Positions 6,950 through 15,581 of a DNA stretch of 64,000 nucleotides are shown here, one piece after another. This stretch comes from an uncultured Bacteroidales bacterium (lineage in GTDB: Bacteria > Bacteroidota > Bacteroidia > Bacteroidales > UBA932), in assembly GCA_900319375.1 (NCBI GenBank), contig ONOI01000001.1:62001-126000 (forward strand), written 5' to 3'. Position 1 is the stretch's first letter. The number at the start of each line of letters is the position of its first letter. A program made the translations under genes and the position numbers. The notes beneath the pieces were generated by a model that ran no database searches, had not been told where the DNA came from, and saw only the letters and a program-made list of their open reading frames with translations.

Positions 6950-8359
6950 TTATTGTTTATTGTCATTTTCTTCATACAAATCCGTGGGATAATTCCCGTC
7001 AAAGCATGCCGTGCACAACCAGGAGCGCCCGGAAGCCTGGAAAAGGGCTTCGACTGACAGGTATCCCAGGGTATCAGCTTCGATGAAATCGCGGATGTCC
7101 TCCACGCTCCTTCCCACAGCCAGGAGCTGCTCCTTGCTTCCTGTGTCGATGCCATAAAAACATGGCCATGCATAGGGCGGACTGGCGATGCGCATATGAA
7201 CTTCCGTCGCACCGGCGTCTCTGAGCATGCGCACTATGGTGCGCGAGGTGGTGCCACGGACGATGGAATCGTCAATCACAGCCACGCGTTTTCCGCGCAC
7301 GATGCTGCGTACCGCCGAAAGCTTCATCTTCACACCCGCGTCGCGCATGGACTGGGTTGGCTGGATGAAAGTTCGCGCCACGTACATGTTTTTTATGAGG
7401 CCCATTTCCAGCGGAAGACCTGATGCCTCAGCAAAGCCGATGGCGGCGCTCATGCTGGACTCCGGCACGCAGGTCACCAGATCGGCGTCGGCGGGATGCT
7501 CTGCGTGCAGAAGCGCTCCCGAGCGACGGCGGAAAGCATGCACGCTGCATCCTTCGATTACACTGTCGGGACGGGCGAAGTAGATATATTCCATGGCGCA
7601 CATGAAGTGGTTTACCGCCCGTGCGATATGGGAAGAATGAAGGCCCTCAGCATCGATGGTCAGCAGTTCTCCCGGTTCTATATCCCGGATGAATTGCGCC
7701 CCAACTGATTCGAAGGCGCAGGTTTCGCTGGCCACTACATATCCAGAGCCCATTTTTGCAAGAGAAAGCGGGCGGAGGCCATACTTATCCCTGCAGGCAA
7801 AGAGTTTATCTTTAGTGAGGATGACCGTGGCATAGGCCCCGTCAAGCAAACGGGCGGTATAGACTATCGCATTTTCCCAGTCGTTCCCGTGCAGGCTGCT
7901 TCCGACCAGATAGCAGAAGAGTTCACTGTCTGACGTACTGCTGAACAAATGCCCCTGTTTCTCCAGAAATGCCTTCACCTGGGCGGCGTTCACAATGTTT
8001 CCGTTATGGGCCAGGGCATAGGGGTTATTCTGACGGGCAAAGAGGAACGGCTGAAGATTCTCTCGGCCTCCCACGTCGGTAGTGGGATAACGAACATGCC
8101 CGATGCAGGAACTGCCCGGAAGGCCCTCTATATCTTCCTTGTGAAACACCTCTTTCACCAAGGAGGCGCCTTTGTGCAGAGCAAGTGTACCGTCCGGGCG
8201 TACTACAGAAATACCGCAGCCTTGTTGACCACGGTGCTGAATGCTCTGTAATGCCAGGAATGCGTGTGTAGCGGCATCTTCAACGCCGTAAAAACCGACG
8301 ACGCCACACTCTTCATGCAATTCTTTGCAATCCGAAACGGTACGTGTTACACTACTCAC
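6950..8359 (-). CDS. purF: amidophosphoribosyltransferase (glutamine PRPP amidotransferase)
   Basis: First step of purine synthesis, PRPP plus glutamine to phosphoribosylamine. The N-terminal Ntn glutaminase begins at the Cys of EECGVVGFYG after a removable propeptide. Other motifs are QHRGQQGCGI, HNGNIVNA and, in the transferase domain, the PRPP loop VAVIDDSIVRGTT. The C-terminal LCTACFDGNYP suggests the Fe-S-type family. The start is uncertain: an ATG at 8395 lies inside the promoter, so it cannot be used from that promoter. An in-frame GTG at 8359 sits at the predicted transcript start and is used here; a TTG at 8320 is another option, giving a 4-residue propeptide. purA follows after 6 nt. 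Confidence 0.93.
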   Translation of the reverse strand: MSSVTRTVSDCKELHEECGVVGFYGVEDAATHAFLALQSIQHRGQQGCGISVVRPDGTLALHKGASLVKEVFHKEDIEGLPGSSCIGHVRYPTTDVGGRENLQPFLFARQNNPYALAHNGNIVNAAQVKAFLEKQGHLFSSTSDSELFCYLVGSSLHGNDWENAIVYTARLLDGAYATVILTKDKLFACRDKYGLRPLSLAKMGSGYVVASETCAFESVGAQFIRDIEPGELLTIDAEGLHSSHIARAVNHFMCAMEYIYFARPDSVIEGCSVHAFRRRSGALLHAEHPADADLVTCVPESSMSAAIGFAEASGLPLEMGLIKNMYVARTFIQPTQSMRDAGVKMKLSAVRSIVRGKRVAVIDDSIVRGTTSRTIVRMLRDAGATEVHMRIASPPYAWPCFYGIDTGSKEQLLAVGRSVEDIRDFIEADTLGYLSVEALFQASGRSWLCTACFDGNYPTDLYEENDNKQ

Positions 8360-8364
8360 GTGCA

Positions 8365-8396
8365 CAAATTTAACAATAATGATGGAGTTCCGCAAA
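8365..8396 (-). promoter_or_regulatory. promoter of purF-purA
   Basis: On the minus strand TTTG (8396-8393) and TAAATTTG (8372-8365) are 20 nt apart, a near-ideal Bacteroidota promoter. The predicted transcript start is about 8360. The ATG at 8395 therefore lies upstream of transcription, so purF must start at a GTG or TTG further in. Confidence 0.7.
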
Positions 8397-8521
8397 TTTA
8401 TCGTTTGAACTCAAAACGTATGTCGGCGGGAATGTTTTTTGAGCGTTATGCTTATGGATGCGGAATGACAAGCCACGAAGTTACTAAGCATCCTGACACT
8501 TACAAGACGGATAAACATTAT

Positions 8522-8562
8522 TTGTCAACATTTTCAGTGTTGATAAGTATTATCTATCTTTG
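8522..8562 (+). promoter_or_regulatory. purC promoter with overlapping inverted repeat
   Basis: TATCTTTG at 8555-8562 is a good -7 element, 20 nt before the purC ATG. The -33 region carries no clear TTTG but is covered by the inverted repeat TTGTCAACA-(7 nt)-TGTTGATAA (8522-8530 and 8538-8546, 8 of 9 matching). This is placed like an operator or activator site. The binding protein is unknown. Confidence 0.5.
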
Positions 8563-8582
8563 TAAGACATATTTCATCAGCT

Positions 8583-9524
8583 ATGAAAGCCGTTGTAAAA
8601 ACCGATCTCAATCTACCCGGCATCAAGTCCAGATACACGGGCAAAGTCCGTGACGTTTATTTTCTTGAAAATGGTTGTATGGTGATGGTCGCAACCGACC
8701 GCATCTCCGCCTTCGATGTCGTCCTTCCCGAAGGTATCCCCTGCAAAGGGCAGGTGCTCAACCAGCTCGCCGCCCAGTTCCTGGACCTCACCGCCGACAT
8801 CCTTCCCAACTGGAAGGTGGCCGTTCCGGATCCCATGGTTACCATAGGCTGGCAGTGCGAACCCTACAAGGTCGAGATGGTGGTACGCGGTTATCTTGCC
8901 GGGCACGCCTGGCGGGAATACAAAGCCGGCAGGCGCAGTCTGTGCGGCGTCACCCTGCCCGACGGACTTCGCGAAAATGAAAAACTTCCGCAGCCTATCA
9001 TCACTCCCACCACAAAGGTGGCCGAAGGCCACGACGAGGATATCAGCAGGGAGGAAATCATCGCCCGCGGCATCGTCCCGGCCGATGAATACAAGCAGCT
9101 GGAGAAATACACGCTGGCTCTGTTCCAGCGCGGGACCGAAATCGCTGCCGGCAAGGGTCTCATTCTGGTGGACACCAAATATGAATTCGGCAAACGGGAC
9201 GGACAGATTATGCTGATGGATGAAATCCACACTCCGGATTCCTCGCGATACTTCTATGCCGAAGGCTACGCGCAGCGTCTGGAAAAAGGCGAACACCAGA
9301 AACAACTTTCGAAAGAGTTCGTCCGCGAATGGCTTATGGCGAGCGGTTTTCAGGGTCAGGCCGGACAGAAAGTGCCCGAGATGACCCCAGAAGTCGTGAA
9401 CGGCATCACGGACCGCTACATCGAACTCTACGAGAAACTGAGCCCGGAGCCGTTCCGGAAGGCGGAATGCGAAGATATCGCCTCACGCATCGAAAACAAT
9501 ATCCTGAATTTCCTTAATAAATAA
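8583..9524 (+). CDS. purC: SAICAR synthase (phosphoribosylaminoimidazole-succinocarboxamide synthase)
   Basis: 313 residues, the longer form typical of Bacteroidota and yeast rather than the 237-residue E. coli type. It couples CAIR to aspartate with ATP in purine synthesis. Motifs include [11 protein letters not shown] (ATP-binding start), [65 protein letters not shown] and [12 protein letters not shown] (signature with acidic metal ligands). It is the first gene of purC-purB-pyrG; purB starts 8 nt after its stop. It is divergent from purF with about 220 nt between the starts. Confidence 0.97.
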   Translation: MKAVVKTDLNLPGIKSRYTGKVRDVYFLENGCMVMVATDRISAFDVVLPEGIPCKGQVLNQLAAQFLDLTADILPNWKVAVPDPMVTIGWQCEPYKVEMVVRGYLAGHAWREYKAGRRSLCGVTLPDGLRENEKLPQPIITPTTKVAEGHDEDISREEIIARGIVPADEYKQLEKYTLALFQRGTEIAAGKGLILVDTKYEFGKRDGQIMLMDEIHTPDSSRYFYAEGYAQRLEKGEHQKQLSKEFVREWLMASGFQGQAGQKVPEMTPEVVNGITDRYIELYEKLSPEPFRKAECEDIASRIENNILNFLNK

Positions 9525-9532
9525 CAGGTCCT

Positions 9533-10864
9533 ATGATTGATCGCTATTCCCGGAAAGTAATGAGGGACGTCTGGACGGAAGAGAACAAGTTCGGCGCCTA
9601 TCTGGAAGTTGAAATACTCTCCTGCGAAGCCTGGAGCAAACTGGGCGTCATTCCTGCCTCAGACGTGGACAAGATCCGTGCAAACGCACGCTTCGATGTT
9701 TCCCGTATCCGGGAAATAGAGGAACAGACCCGTCACGACGTGGTGGCTTTCACCCGTGCCGTGAGCGAGAGTCTGGGAGAGGAGCGCAAGTGGGTGCATT
9801 ACGGGCTCACCTCCACCGACGTGGTGGATACGGCCAACGGCTACCTCCTCAAACAGGCCGACGCCATCCTTCTGAAGGATATGGAGGAATTCATGGAAGT
9901 ACTCCGTTCACGCGCTCTGGAATTCAAATACACTCCTTGTATCGGCCGAACCCACGGCATCCATGCGGACATCACCAGTTTCGGCCTCAAGTGGGCCCTG
10001 TGGTACGAGGAAATGAAACGCAACATACGTCGTTTCAAGGCAGCCGCGGCAGACGTAGAGGCCGGAAAGATGAGCGGCGCGGTAGGGAACTTCGCCAACA
10101 TCCCGCCATTCATCCAGGATTATGTGTGCGGAAAGCTTGGGATTCAGAGCGCCAACATCTCGACCCAGGTGCTCCAGCGCGACAGGCATGCCAGCTATGT
10201 CGGCGCACTGGCTCTGGTTGCCGCCACCCTCGAGCAGATGGCCTTCGAAGTCCGCAATCTCCAGCGAACCGAGGTACGCGAGGTGGAAGAAGCCTTCCGC
10301 AAGGGGCAGAAGGGGTCAAGCGCCATGCCGCATAAACGCAATCCCATAAGCAGCGAAAACATCTGCGGATGTGCGCGTGTGATGCGCGGCTATATGCTCA
10401 CCGCATACGAGAATGTGGCCCTCTGGCACGAGCGTGACATCTCCCATTCCAGCACCGAACGCATAGTACTTCCGGATGCAACCGAACTGTTGGACTACAT
10501 GCTGGTCCGCTTCAAGGGCATACTCGAAAACCTTGTGGTATATCCGGAGAACATGATGGCCAACATCTGGCGCACCCGCGGCGTTATTTTCGCCCAGCGC
10601 GTGATGAACGCCCTCATCGCCAAGGGACTCTCCCGCGAGCAGGCCTATGATACGGTACAGCCCATCGCCATGGAAGCCTGGACTGAAAACAAGGACTACA
10701 AGACCCTGCTGGAGGCGGCTCCGGAGGTCACAAATAAATTGTCCAGGGAGGAACTGGACGGTTGCTTCACCCTGGACTATTATTTCAAGAACGTAGACGA
10801 GATTTTCTCCCGCGTAGGGCACGAAAAAGACCCTGTAGTTAAAACGCAGCAGTATGAATACTAA
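9533..10864 (+). CDS. purB: adenylosuccinate lyase
   Basis: 443 residues. It cleaves SAICAR and adenylosuccinate, releasing fumarate, so it serves both the IMP pathway and the AMP branch handled by purA. Fumarase-superfamily motifs are visible: [23 protein letters not shown] (catalytic His), [10 protein letters not shown], and the flexible signature loop [12 protein letters not shown] with the catalytic Ser. Its last 11 nt overlap the pyrG start, so translation is likely coupled. The start is supported by the short 8-nt gap from purC with AGG upstream. Confidence 0.97.
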   Translation: MIDRYSRKVMRDVWTEENKFGAYLEVEILSCEAWSKLGVIPASDVDKIRANARFDVSRIREIEEQTRHDVVAFTRAVSESLGEERKWVHYGLTSTDVVDTANGYLLKQADAILLKDMEEFMEVLRSRALEFKYTPCIGRTHGIHADITSFGLKWALWYEEMKRNIRRFKAAAADVEAGKMSGAVGNFANIPPFIQDYVCGKLGIQSANISTQVLQRDRHASYVGALALVAATLEQMAFEVRNLQRTEVREVEEAFRKGQKGSSAMPHKRNPISSENICGCARVMRGYMLTAYENVALWHERDISHSSTERIVLPDATELLDYMLVRFKGILENLVVYPENMMANIWRTRGVIFAQRVMNALIAKGLSREQAYDTVQPIAMEAWTENKDYKTLLEAAPEVTNKLSREELDGCFTLDYYFKNVDEIFSRVGHEKDPVVKTQQYEY

Positions 10865-12464
10865 GTATGTTTTCGTTACGGGCGGGGTGGCATCTTCCCT
10901 TGGGAAGGGCATTGTAGCGGCCTCCCTGGCAAAACTTCTCCAGGCGCGCGGTCTTCGCGTCACCATCCAGAAATTCGACCCATATATCAATATCGACCCC
11001 GGGACCTTGAATCCCTATGAACACGGCGAATGCTATGTTACCGAAGACGGGGCGGAGACGGATCTTGACCTCGGTCACTACGAGCGCTTCCTGGGCGTCC
11101 ATATGTCGAAGGCCAACAACGTCACCACCGGCAAGATATATCATACCGTCATCACCAAGGAGCGCGAAGGCGCTTATCTAGGCAAGACGGTCCAGATAGT
11201 TCCCCATATCACTGACGAGATCAAGCGCAGAATGCTCCTGCTCGGAAAGACAGGCAAATTCGACGTAGTCATCACCGAAGTTGGCGGCACTGTCGGCGAT
11301 ATGGAATCACAGCCGTTCGTAGAAGCCATGCGCCAGCTGCAGTGGGAACTTCCGGAAGAAGACTTCCTGAGCATTCATCTAACGCTGGTCCCTTATCTGA
11401 AGGCGGCCAAGGAACTCAAGACGAAACCCACTCAGCACTCCGTACAGGAGTTGCAGAGCGCCGGCGTCCACCCAGACATCATCGTCTGCCGCACCGAAAT
11501 GCCGCTGAGTGATGACCTTCGCGCGAAGATTGCCCGCTTCTGCAATGTTCGCCCCGGCCACGTCATCCAGTCCATCGATTCGTGGAGCATCTACCAGGTG
11601 CCGCTGAATATGGAGGAGGAGGGACTGGACACCCTGGTCGTGAACAAACTGGGAATCAAGGACTGCGCGCCCGAGCCGGATCTCACTGCATTGAAGGCCT
11701 TCCTTGAACGGCTGAAACACCCGAAGCGAGAGGTCACGGTCGCCATGGTCGGAAAATATGTCGAACTACAGGACGCATACAAGTCGATCCAGGAAGCGTT
11801 CGTCCACGCAGGTGCGGCCAACGAGTGCAAGGTCAACGTGCGATGCATCCATTCGGAGACCATTAGCGAGGAGAATGTGGCCGAGCGGTTAGCCGGAATG
11901 TCTGGCATCCTCGTGGCCCCAGGCTTCGGCGAGCGCGGCATCCCCGGAAAGATTGCGGCCGTGCGCTATGCCCGCGAAAACGGCATCCCGTTCTTCGGAA
12001 TCTGCCTGGGCATGCAGATGGCGGTAGTGGAGTTCGCGCGCGACGTGCTGGGCTATGCCGACGCGGCATCAGTTGAAATGGACGGCGACACCGCTCACCC
12101 TGTCATCGACCTGATGGAGGAGCAGAAGACCACCACCATCAAGGGCGGGACCATGCGTCTCGGCGCGTATGCCTGCAAACTAGTGCCAGGAACTCTGGCC
12201 GCCCGGATCTACGGCGGGCAGGATATCATCTTCGAACGCCATCGCCACCGCTACGAGTTCAATAACGCCTACCGCGAAGAACTCGAGAGCGCCGGCCTTG
12301 CCGTATCCGGAATCAACCCCGACACCGGTCTGGTGGAGATAGTAGAGATACCGGAGCACCCCTTCTTCATCGGAACGCAGTTCCATCCCGAATTCAAGAG
12401 CACGCCGGAGCATCCCCAGCCCATCTTCACGGCCTTCGTCAAGGCCGCGCTTGAACTCGGGTAG
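10854..12464 (+). CDS. pyrG: CTP synthase (glutamine-hydrolysing)
   Basis: 536 residues. The N-terminal synthetase domain (about 1-270) has the P-loop-like [20 protein letters not shown] and [14 protein letters not shown]. The C-terminal class I glutaminase domain has [12 protein letters not shown], the nucleophile Cys in [14 protein letters not shown], and HPEFKSTP with the catalytic His and Glu. It makes CTP from UTP. It overlaps the purB end by 11 nt. At its 3' end the stop overlaps the convergent GHL10-type gene: the last 23 nt of pyrG are antisense to that gene's altered tail. Confidence 0.97.
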   Translation: MNTKYVFVTGGVASSLGKGIVAASLAKLLQARGLRVTIQKFDPYINIDPGTLNPYEHGECYVTEDGAETDLDLGHYERFLGVHMSKANNVTTGKIYHTVITKEREGAYLGKTVQIVPHITDEIKRRMLLLGKTGKFDVVITEVGGTVGDMESQPFVEAMRQLQWELPEEDFLSIHLTLVPYLKAAKELKTKPTQHSVQELQSAGVHPDIIVCRTEMPLSDDLRAKIARFCNVRPGHVIQSIDSWSIYQVPLNMEEEGLDTLVVNKLGIKDCAPEPDLTALKAFLERLKHPKREVTVAMVGKYVELQDAYKSIQEAFVHAGAANECKVNVRCIHSETISEENVAERLAGMSGILVAPGFGERGIPGKIAAVRYARENGIPFFGICLGMQMAVVEFARDVLGYADAASVEMDGDTAHPVIDLMEEQKTTTIKGGTMRLGAYACKLVPGTLAARIYGGQDIIFERHRHRYEFNNAYREELESAGLAVSGINPDTGLVEIVEIPEHPFFIGTQFHPEFKSTPEHPQPIFTAFVKAALELG

Positions 12465-13701
12465 CGTTAGTAATCGCTTCGTGGAACACCTCCCACAGCG
12501 CTGGGTCCTTGCCGAGGGCGTCGACCGGGAAGAAGGAGACGCCGTCGGCGTTTTCGTAGAGGAATTCGAAGGCTTCGGGGATATCGCAGCCGGTCGAGAA
12601 TGAGCCGTAGACGATATTGCGAGGGCCCACTAGCCGGCGGGCGCGGGCGAGGTCGAACTCCATGGACTCGGGGTCCTCAGGGCCATGGACCCGCGGGCGA
12701 TAGGTTCCCAGCTCGAAATAGTCGACGAGGTCCGCGATGCCCGTGGACGCGTAGTCTTCGGCCGCCCAGGGGTAGTCCATCGGCTCAGCGGTCGAGGGCG
12801 AACACCAGTTCTGGCCGGTCGAATAGAGAGCGTGCCACCATCCGGCGCCCCAGTAGCGAAGGGCCGTTCGGGGCGAGACGCGATTCACGATCTCCCTCAC
12901 CTCGCGGACATAGCCCTGGATCACGCTCGCGCGCCACTTGATCCACTGCTTGTACAGCGGCCCAGGGACGATATCGCTGGGGGCCTCGGAGGCGAAGGTG
13001 AAAATATCCATGGGCCAGGCAGCGACCGGACGGCCGAGCCACTGCTCGAAGGCGCGGCGTGAGTAGTCGGAGAAATCGCAGTTGATATTGTTGTAGCGGC
13101 AGTAGTCGAGCTGGAAGCCGTCGGGCTTGTATTTCGCGAGCAGCTCTTCGATATAGCCGAGGACGAAGTCGTGGACCTCGGGGTGGGACGGGTTCATGAA
13201 GCAGAAAACGCCCTGGCGGCGGTCTTCACGTATGTCGCGCAGCCCGTCGGGGAGATATTCCACGCAGAACCAGCCGTCTTTCGAAGGGTCACGGAAGGCG
13301 GGGCCATCGCCCAGCTGCCAGGCGCCCATCGGGAAGACGGCGCAGGTCAGCGAGACCTTGAGCCCGCGCTTGTGCCCCTCACGGATGAAGGTGGCGGCGT
13401 AGTCCCAGTCTTCGTGAGCCCCCGGGCGCGTCTTCATTGTGCACATCGGCTCGAGGTAGGAGCTCTCGAACTCGCAATAGCCCACGACCGGCTTCACGTC
13501 GACCTTTATCGAGTTGAAGCCAGCCCATGCAATCGTATCCAGCAATCCGCAAACTGCCTCGGGGGTCGGGTAACGGTCCCATAGCCCATCGGCCGGGATG
13601 GAGACGACGATCTCCTTCTGCGCGACCGGCCTACACGACGTCAGCGCCCCGACTAGTGCCGGGGCGAAGATCATCGTAAGTATTAGAAGATGCTTTTTCA
13701 G
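12439..13701 (-). CDS. GHL10-type family 10 glycosylhydrolase-like lipoprotein
   Basis: About 420 residues, a secreted TIM barrel related to the GHL10/DUF187 group. Visible segments are AGFNSIKVDVKPVVG, EGHKRGLKVSLTCAVFPMG, a strand with FQLDYCRYNN (candidate catalytic Asp), LRYWGAGWW and VSFFPVDAL. It is a paralogue of the protein at 37276-38718. The start is odd: an in-frame ATG at 13770 lies inside the preceding gene, and one at 13674 would cut into the signal peptide. A CTG at 13701, 1 nt after the upstream stop, gives KKHLLILTMIFAPALVGAL then TSC, a full lipoprotein signal. The last 10 codons ([10 protein letters not shown]) differ from the remnant at 5516-5590 and partly lie antisense to pyrG, suggesting a rebuilt 3' end. 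Confidence 0.75.
   Translation of the reverse strand: MKKHLLILTMIFAPALVGALTSCRPVAQKEIVVSIPADGLWDRYPTPEAVCGLLDTIAWAGFNSIKVDVKPVVGYCEFESSYLEPMCTMKTRPGAHEDWDYAATFIREGHKRGLKVSLTCAVFPMGAWQLGDGPAFRDPSKDGWFCVEYLPDGLRDIREDRRQGVFCFMNPSHPEVHDFVLGYIEELLAKYKPDGFQLDYCRYNNINCDFSDYSRRAFEQWLGRPVAAWPMDIFTFASEAPSDIVPGPLYKQWIKWRASVIQGYVREVREIVNRVSPRTALRYWGAGWWHALYSTGQNWCSPSTAEPMDYPWAAEDYASTGIADLVDYFELGTYRPRVHGPEDPESMEFDLARARRLVGPRNIVYGSFSTGCDIPEAFEFLYENADGVSFFPVDALGKDPALWEVFHEAITNATRVQARP
12472..12526. repeat. right copy of the 55-bp imperfect direct repeat
   Basis: This matches 5537-5591 at 49 of 55 positions. It encodes the conserved C-terminal residues VDALGKDPALWEVFHEAI of the leftward GHL10-type gene. The similarity between copies stops at 12472, exactly where the protein changes to the tail [10 protein letters not shown]. 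Confidence 0.7.
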
Positions 13702-13702
13702 A

Positions 13703-14194
13703 TTAATCGAACTGGGACCAGTCGATAGTACGCTCGTCCTGAGCTTCCGCATTAAGGTAGAAGCGGTCACCGTCCTTATCTATACAGTCAATCACAATGT
13801 GCATAGTAGTAGAAGATGTCTTCTTTACGGACTGGGTACCGGACTTGAACTCGTCTGCAGCATAGAAGCCGCCTCCAAGATTCCAGTTGAATCCGCTGGT
13901 GTAGATAGGATCCTGCTTCGAGACGTCGACTTTCACCTGGTCTCCGGAGAATTCCAGATTGCCGTATCCATGGATCTGGTTGTGATCGCCGAACTCCTTG
14001 GTATTCAGATCTATGTGATACATACCCGGTTCCACCTCCGCATACATCGTGAAAAGAAGAGGATAGGTTTGTCCTTTGATGATGAGGATATTCTCCACTT
14101 TGTCCCCTTCAGTTTCGGGTGTAGAACAAGACGAACTCATAAAGAGAGCGCCGGCTGCCATAATGGTCAGCGCAAACAGTTTAAACAGTTTCAT
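13703..14194 (-). CDS. small uncharacterised lipoprotein
   Basis: 163 residues with signal peptide MKLFKLFALTIMAAGALFM and a Ser-rich lipobox SSSC. The mature part is beta-rich with alternating segments such as YPLLFTMYAEVEPGMYHIDL, INGYGNLEF-like repeats and FNWNLGGGFYAADEF, and ends TIDWSQFD. No enzyme motif is recognised; it looks like a binding or structural lipoprotein of a phylum-specific family. It lies 15 nt downstream of the WW-repeat gene and directly upstream of the GHL10-type gene, so the three probably form one transcript. Confidence 0.75.
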   Translation of the reverse strand: MKLFKLFALTIMAAGALFMSSSCSTPETEGDKVENILIIKGQTYPLLFTMYAEVEPGMYHIDLNTKEFGDHNQIHGYGNLEFSGDQVKVDVSKQDPIYTSGFNWNLGGGFYAADEFKSGTQSVKKTSSTTMHIVIDCIDKDGDRFYLNAEAQDERTIDWSQFD

Positions 14195-14209
14195 ATAATC
14201 GATATTTGG

Positions 14210-14461
14210 TTAGTCTCCGTAGGGATTAGCCTCGTCCCACTCCTGCAGGACATAGCCGTGTTTATTCACACAGTGATCGTGAATCCAGGTCTTCTGCTCT
14301 TCGGGGAGATTATTCCACCAGATAGTACAAGCCGGATACAGATATTCATTTTCCGCGGGTTCTTTCTCGCCTGCATACTTCTTAAGACCTTTCTTTGCGA
14401 CGCGCTCTTTCTGCGCCACTGAAAGTGATGTCCACCAAAGATTCAAATCGTCGTGTTTCAT
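14210..14461 (-). CDS. small WW-repeat protein, unknown function
   Basis: 83 residues, cytoplasmic by sequence (no signal peptide or membrane segment). It holds two related units: LWWTSLSVAQKERVAKKG (residues 8-25) and IWWNNLPEEQKTWIHDHC (47-64), both with WW, then L, QK and a basic/aromatic helix. This suggests an internal duplication of a helical motif. It is preceded by a good promoter (14516-14485) and is the first gene of a three-gene run with a lipoprotein and the GHL10-type gene. Function unknown. Confidence 0.75.
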   Translation of the reverse strand: MKHDDLNLWWTSLSVAQKERVAKKGLKKYAGEKEPAENEYLYPACTIWWNNLPEEQKTWIHDHCVNKHGYVLQEWDEANPYGD

Positions 14462-14484
14462 CGTTATTACACTTTATTAGTTCC

Positions 14485-14516
14485 CAAATGTAAGCATTTT
14501 AGTCTATAGTGCCAAT
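14485..14516 (-). promoter_or_regulatory. promoter of the WW-repeat gene run
   Basis: On the minus strand ATTG (14516-14513) and TACATTTG (14492-14485) are 20 nt apart, close to the Bacteroidota consensus. The -33 part lies inside the 3' end of aroC. The predicted start near 14478 leaves a leader of about 17 nt. Confidence 0.6.
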
Positions 14517-15472
14517 AGGTCTTCCAAAACAATCGCGGCTACTGCCTCGACAATCACCGGGCATCGGCGGGCGAAGCACACGTCGTGGCGGCCGCGGATC
14601 TCGAGCGTCTCCTCCGATTCGGTCTCATAGTTCCACGTCCGCTGGGCGCGGGCGATAGAGGACGTCGGCTTGAAGGCGACGCGAAATACCAGCGGCGCGC
14701 CGTTGGTAAGGCCGCCGTTCACCCCGCCCGCGCCATTCTTCACCGGACCTTCAGGACCAAACGGGTCGTTGTGCTCGGAACCCTTCATCGCCGCCGCCTT
14801 GAATCCGTCGCCGAACTCGATCCCACGCACACCGGGTATCGCGAAAACGGCATGGGAGATCATAGACTCCACGCTGTCCCAGAACGGCTCGCCTACTCCT
14901 ATCGGAAGATTCGTCACCCGACACTCGACGACTCCGCCCAGGGAATCGCCTTCCTTCGCAGCTTCAGCAATAAGTCCAGCCCATTTGTCAGGGTCTTCAG
15001 AGCCGCCCAAGGCCACCAATTGTGACGAAAATTCTATCCCATCAAGAAGTTTTTTCGCCACCACTCCCGCTGCAACAACCGGGAGGGTGAGCCTTCCGGC
15101 GAAGTGGCCGCCGCCACGCGGATCGTTTGCGCCGTCAAACCTGACGGCCGCGACAAAGTCCGCGTGGCCAGGCCGCGGCGTTGCCGCGAACTGCGCATAA
15201 TCCTCCGGACGGGTGTTCGCATTCTCGAAAACTATCGTCAACGGGGCGCCCGTCGTATGGCCTTCAAACACGCCGCTCAAAAACCGAGGCTTGTCAGCCT
15301 CTTTTCGGGCGGTCGTTCCAGCCTCTCCCGGAGCCCTCCTGGCAATATCCTCCGCGAAATCCTCCTCGCAGAGCTCCATTCCTGCCGGCACTCCGTCCAT
15401 CACGACCCCGACAACCGGTCCGTGGGACTCCCCGAACACCGTCACTCTGAAATTATGTCCAAAACTGTTCAT
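14504..15472 (-). CDS. aroC: chorismate synthase, short divergent type
   Basis: 322 residues, shorter than the roughly 355 of the usual Bacteroidota enzyme. It removes phosphate from EPSP to give chorismate using reduced FMN, the step after AroA. SFGHNFRVTVFGESHG and RRAPGEAGTT are clear. The central signature reads RPGHADFVAAVRFDGAND then PRGGGHFAGRLT, instead of the common DYTYxxKYGxRDxRGGGRSSARET form. As remembered, the GANDxRGGGHFSGRLT form is typical of clostridial chorismate synthases, which suggests horizontal acquisition. It is not adjacent to the other aro genes of the window. Confidence 0.93.
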   Translation of the reverse strand: MNSFGHNFRVTVFGESHGPVVGVVMDGVPAGMELCEEDFAEDIARRAPGEAGTTARKEADKPRFLSGVFEGHTTGAPLTIVFENANTRPEDYAQFAATPRPGHADFVAAVRFDGANDPRGGGHFAGRLTLPVVAAGVVAKKLLDGIEFSSQLVALGGSEDPDKWAGLIAEAAKEGDSLGGVVECRVTNLPIGVGEPFWDSVESMISHAVFAIPGVRGIEFGDGFKAAAMKGSEHNDPFGPEGPVKNGAGGVNGGLTNGAPLVFRVAFKPTSSIARAQRTWNYETESEETLEIRGRHDVCFARRCPVIVEAVAAIVLEDLLAL

Positions 15473-15525
15473 ATGCGAAACCGTAGCGTAATGCGTAAGA
15501 CGCTGATTATAAATAATTTACTAAA

Positions 15526-15554
15526 ACTCGGCTCCGCGTTTTTCGGAGTCGACT
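15526..15554 (-). terminator. probable terminator after the HAD phosphatase gene
   Basis: On the minus strand an approximately 11-bp stem (about 15554-15544 with 15536-15526, containing mismatches and G-U pairs) is followed by GTTTTAG. It lies 28 nt beyond the stop of the leftward 15.6-29.5 kb gene run. It is moderately convincing. Confidence 0.45.
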
Positions 15555-15581
15555 TTTTGCAATTTGTTGATTACTAGGACG

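Noticed and set aside
15473..15581. A promoter for aroC
   Set aside because: The gap contains no convincing TTTG/TAnnTTTG pair at proper spacing; only the terminator-like hairpin could be supported.
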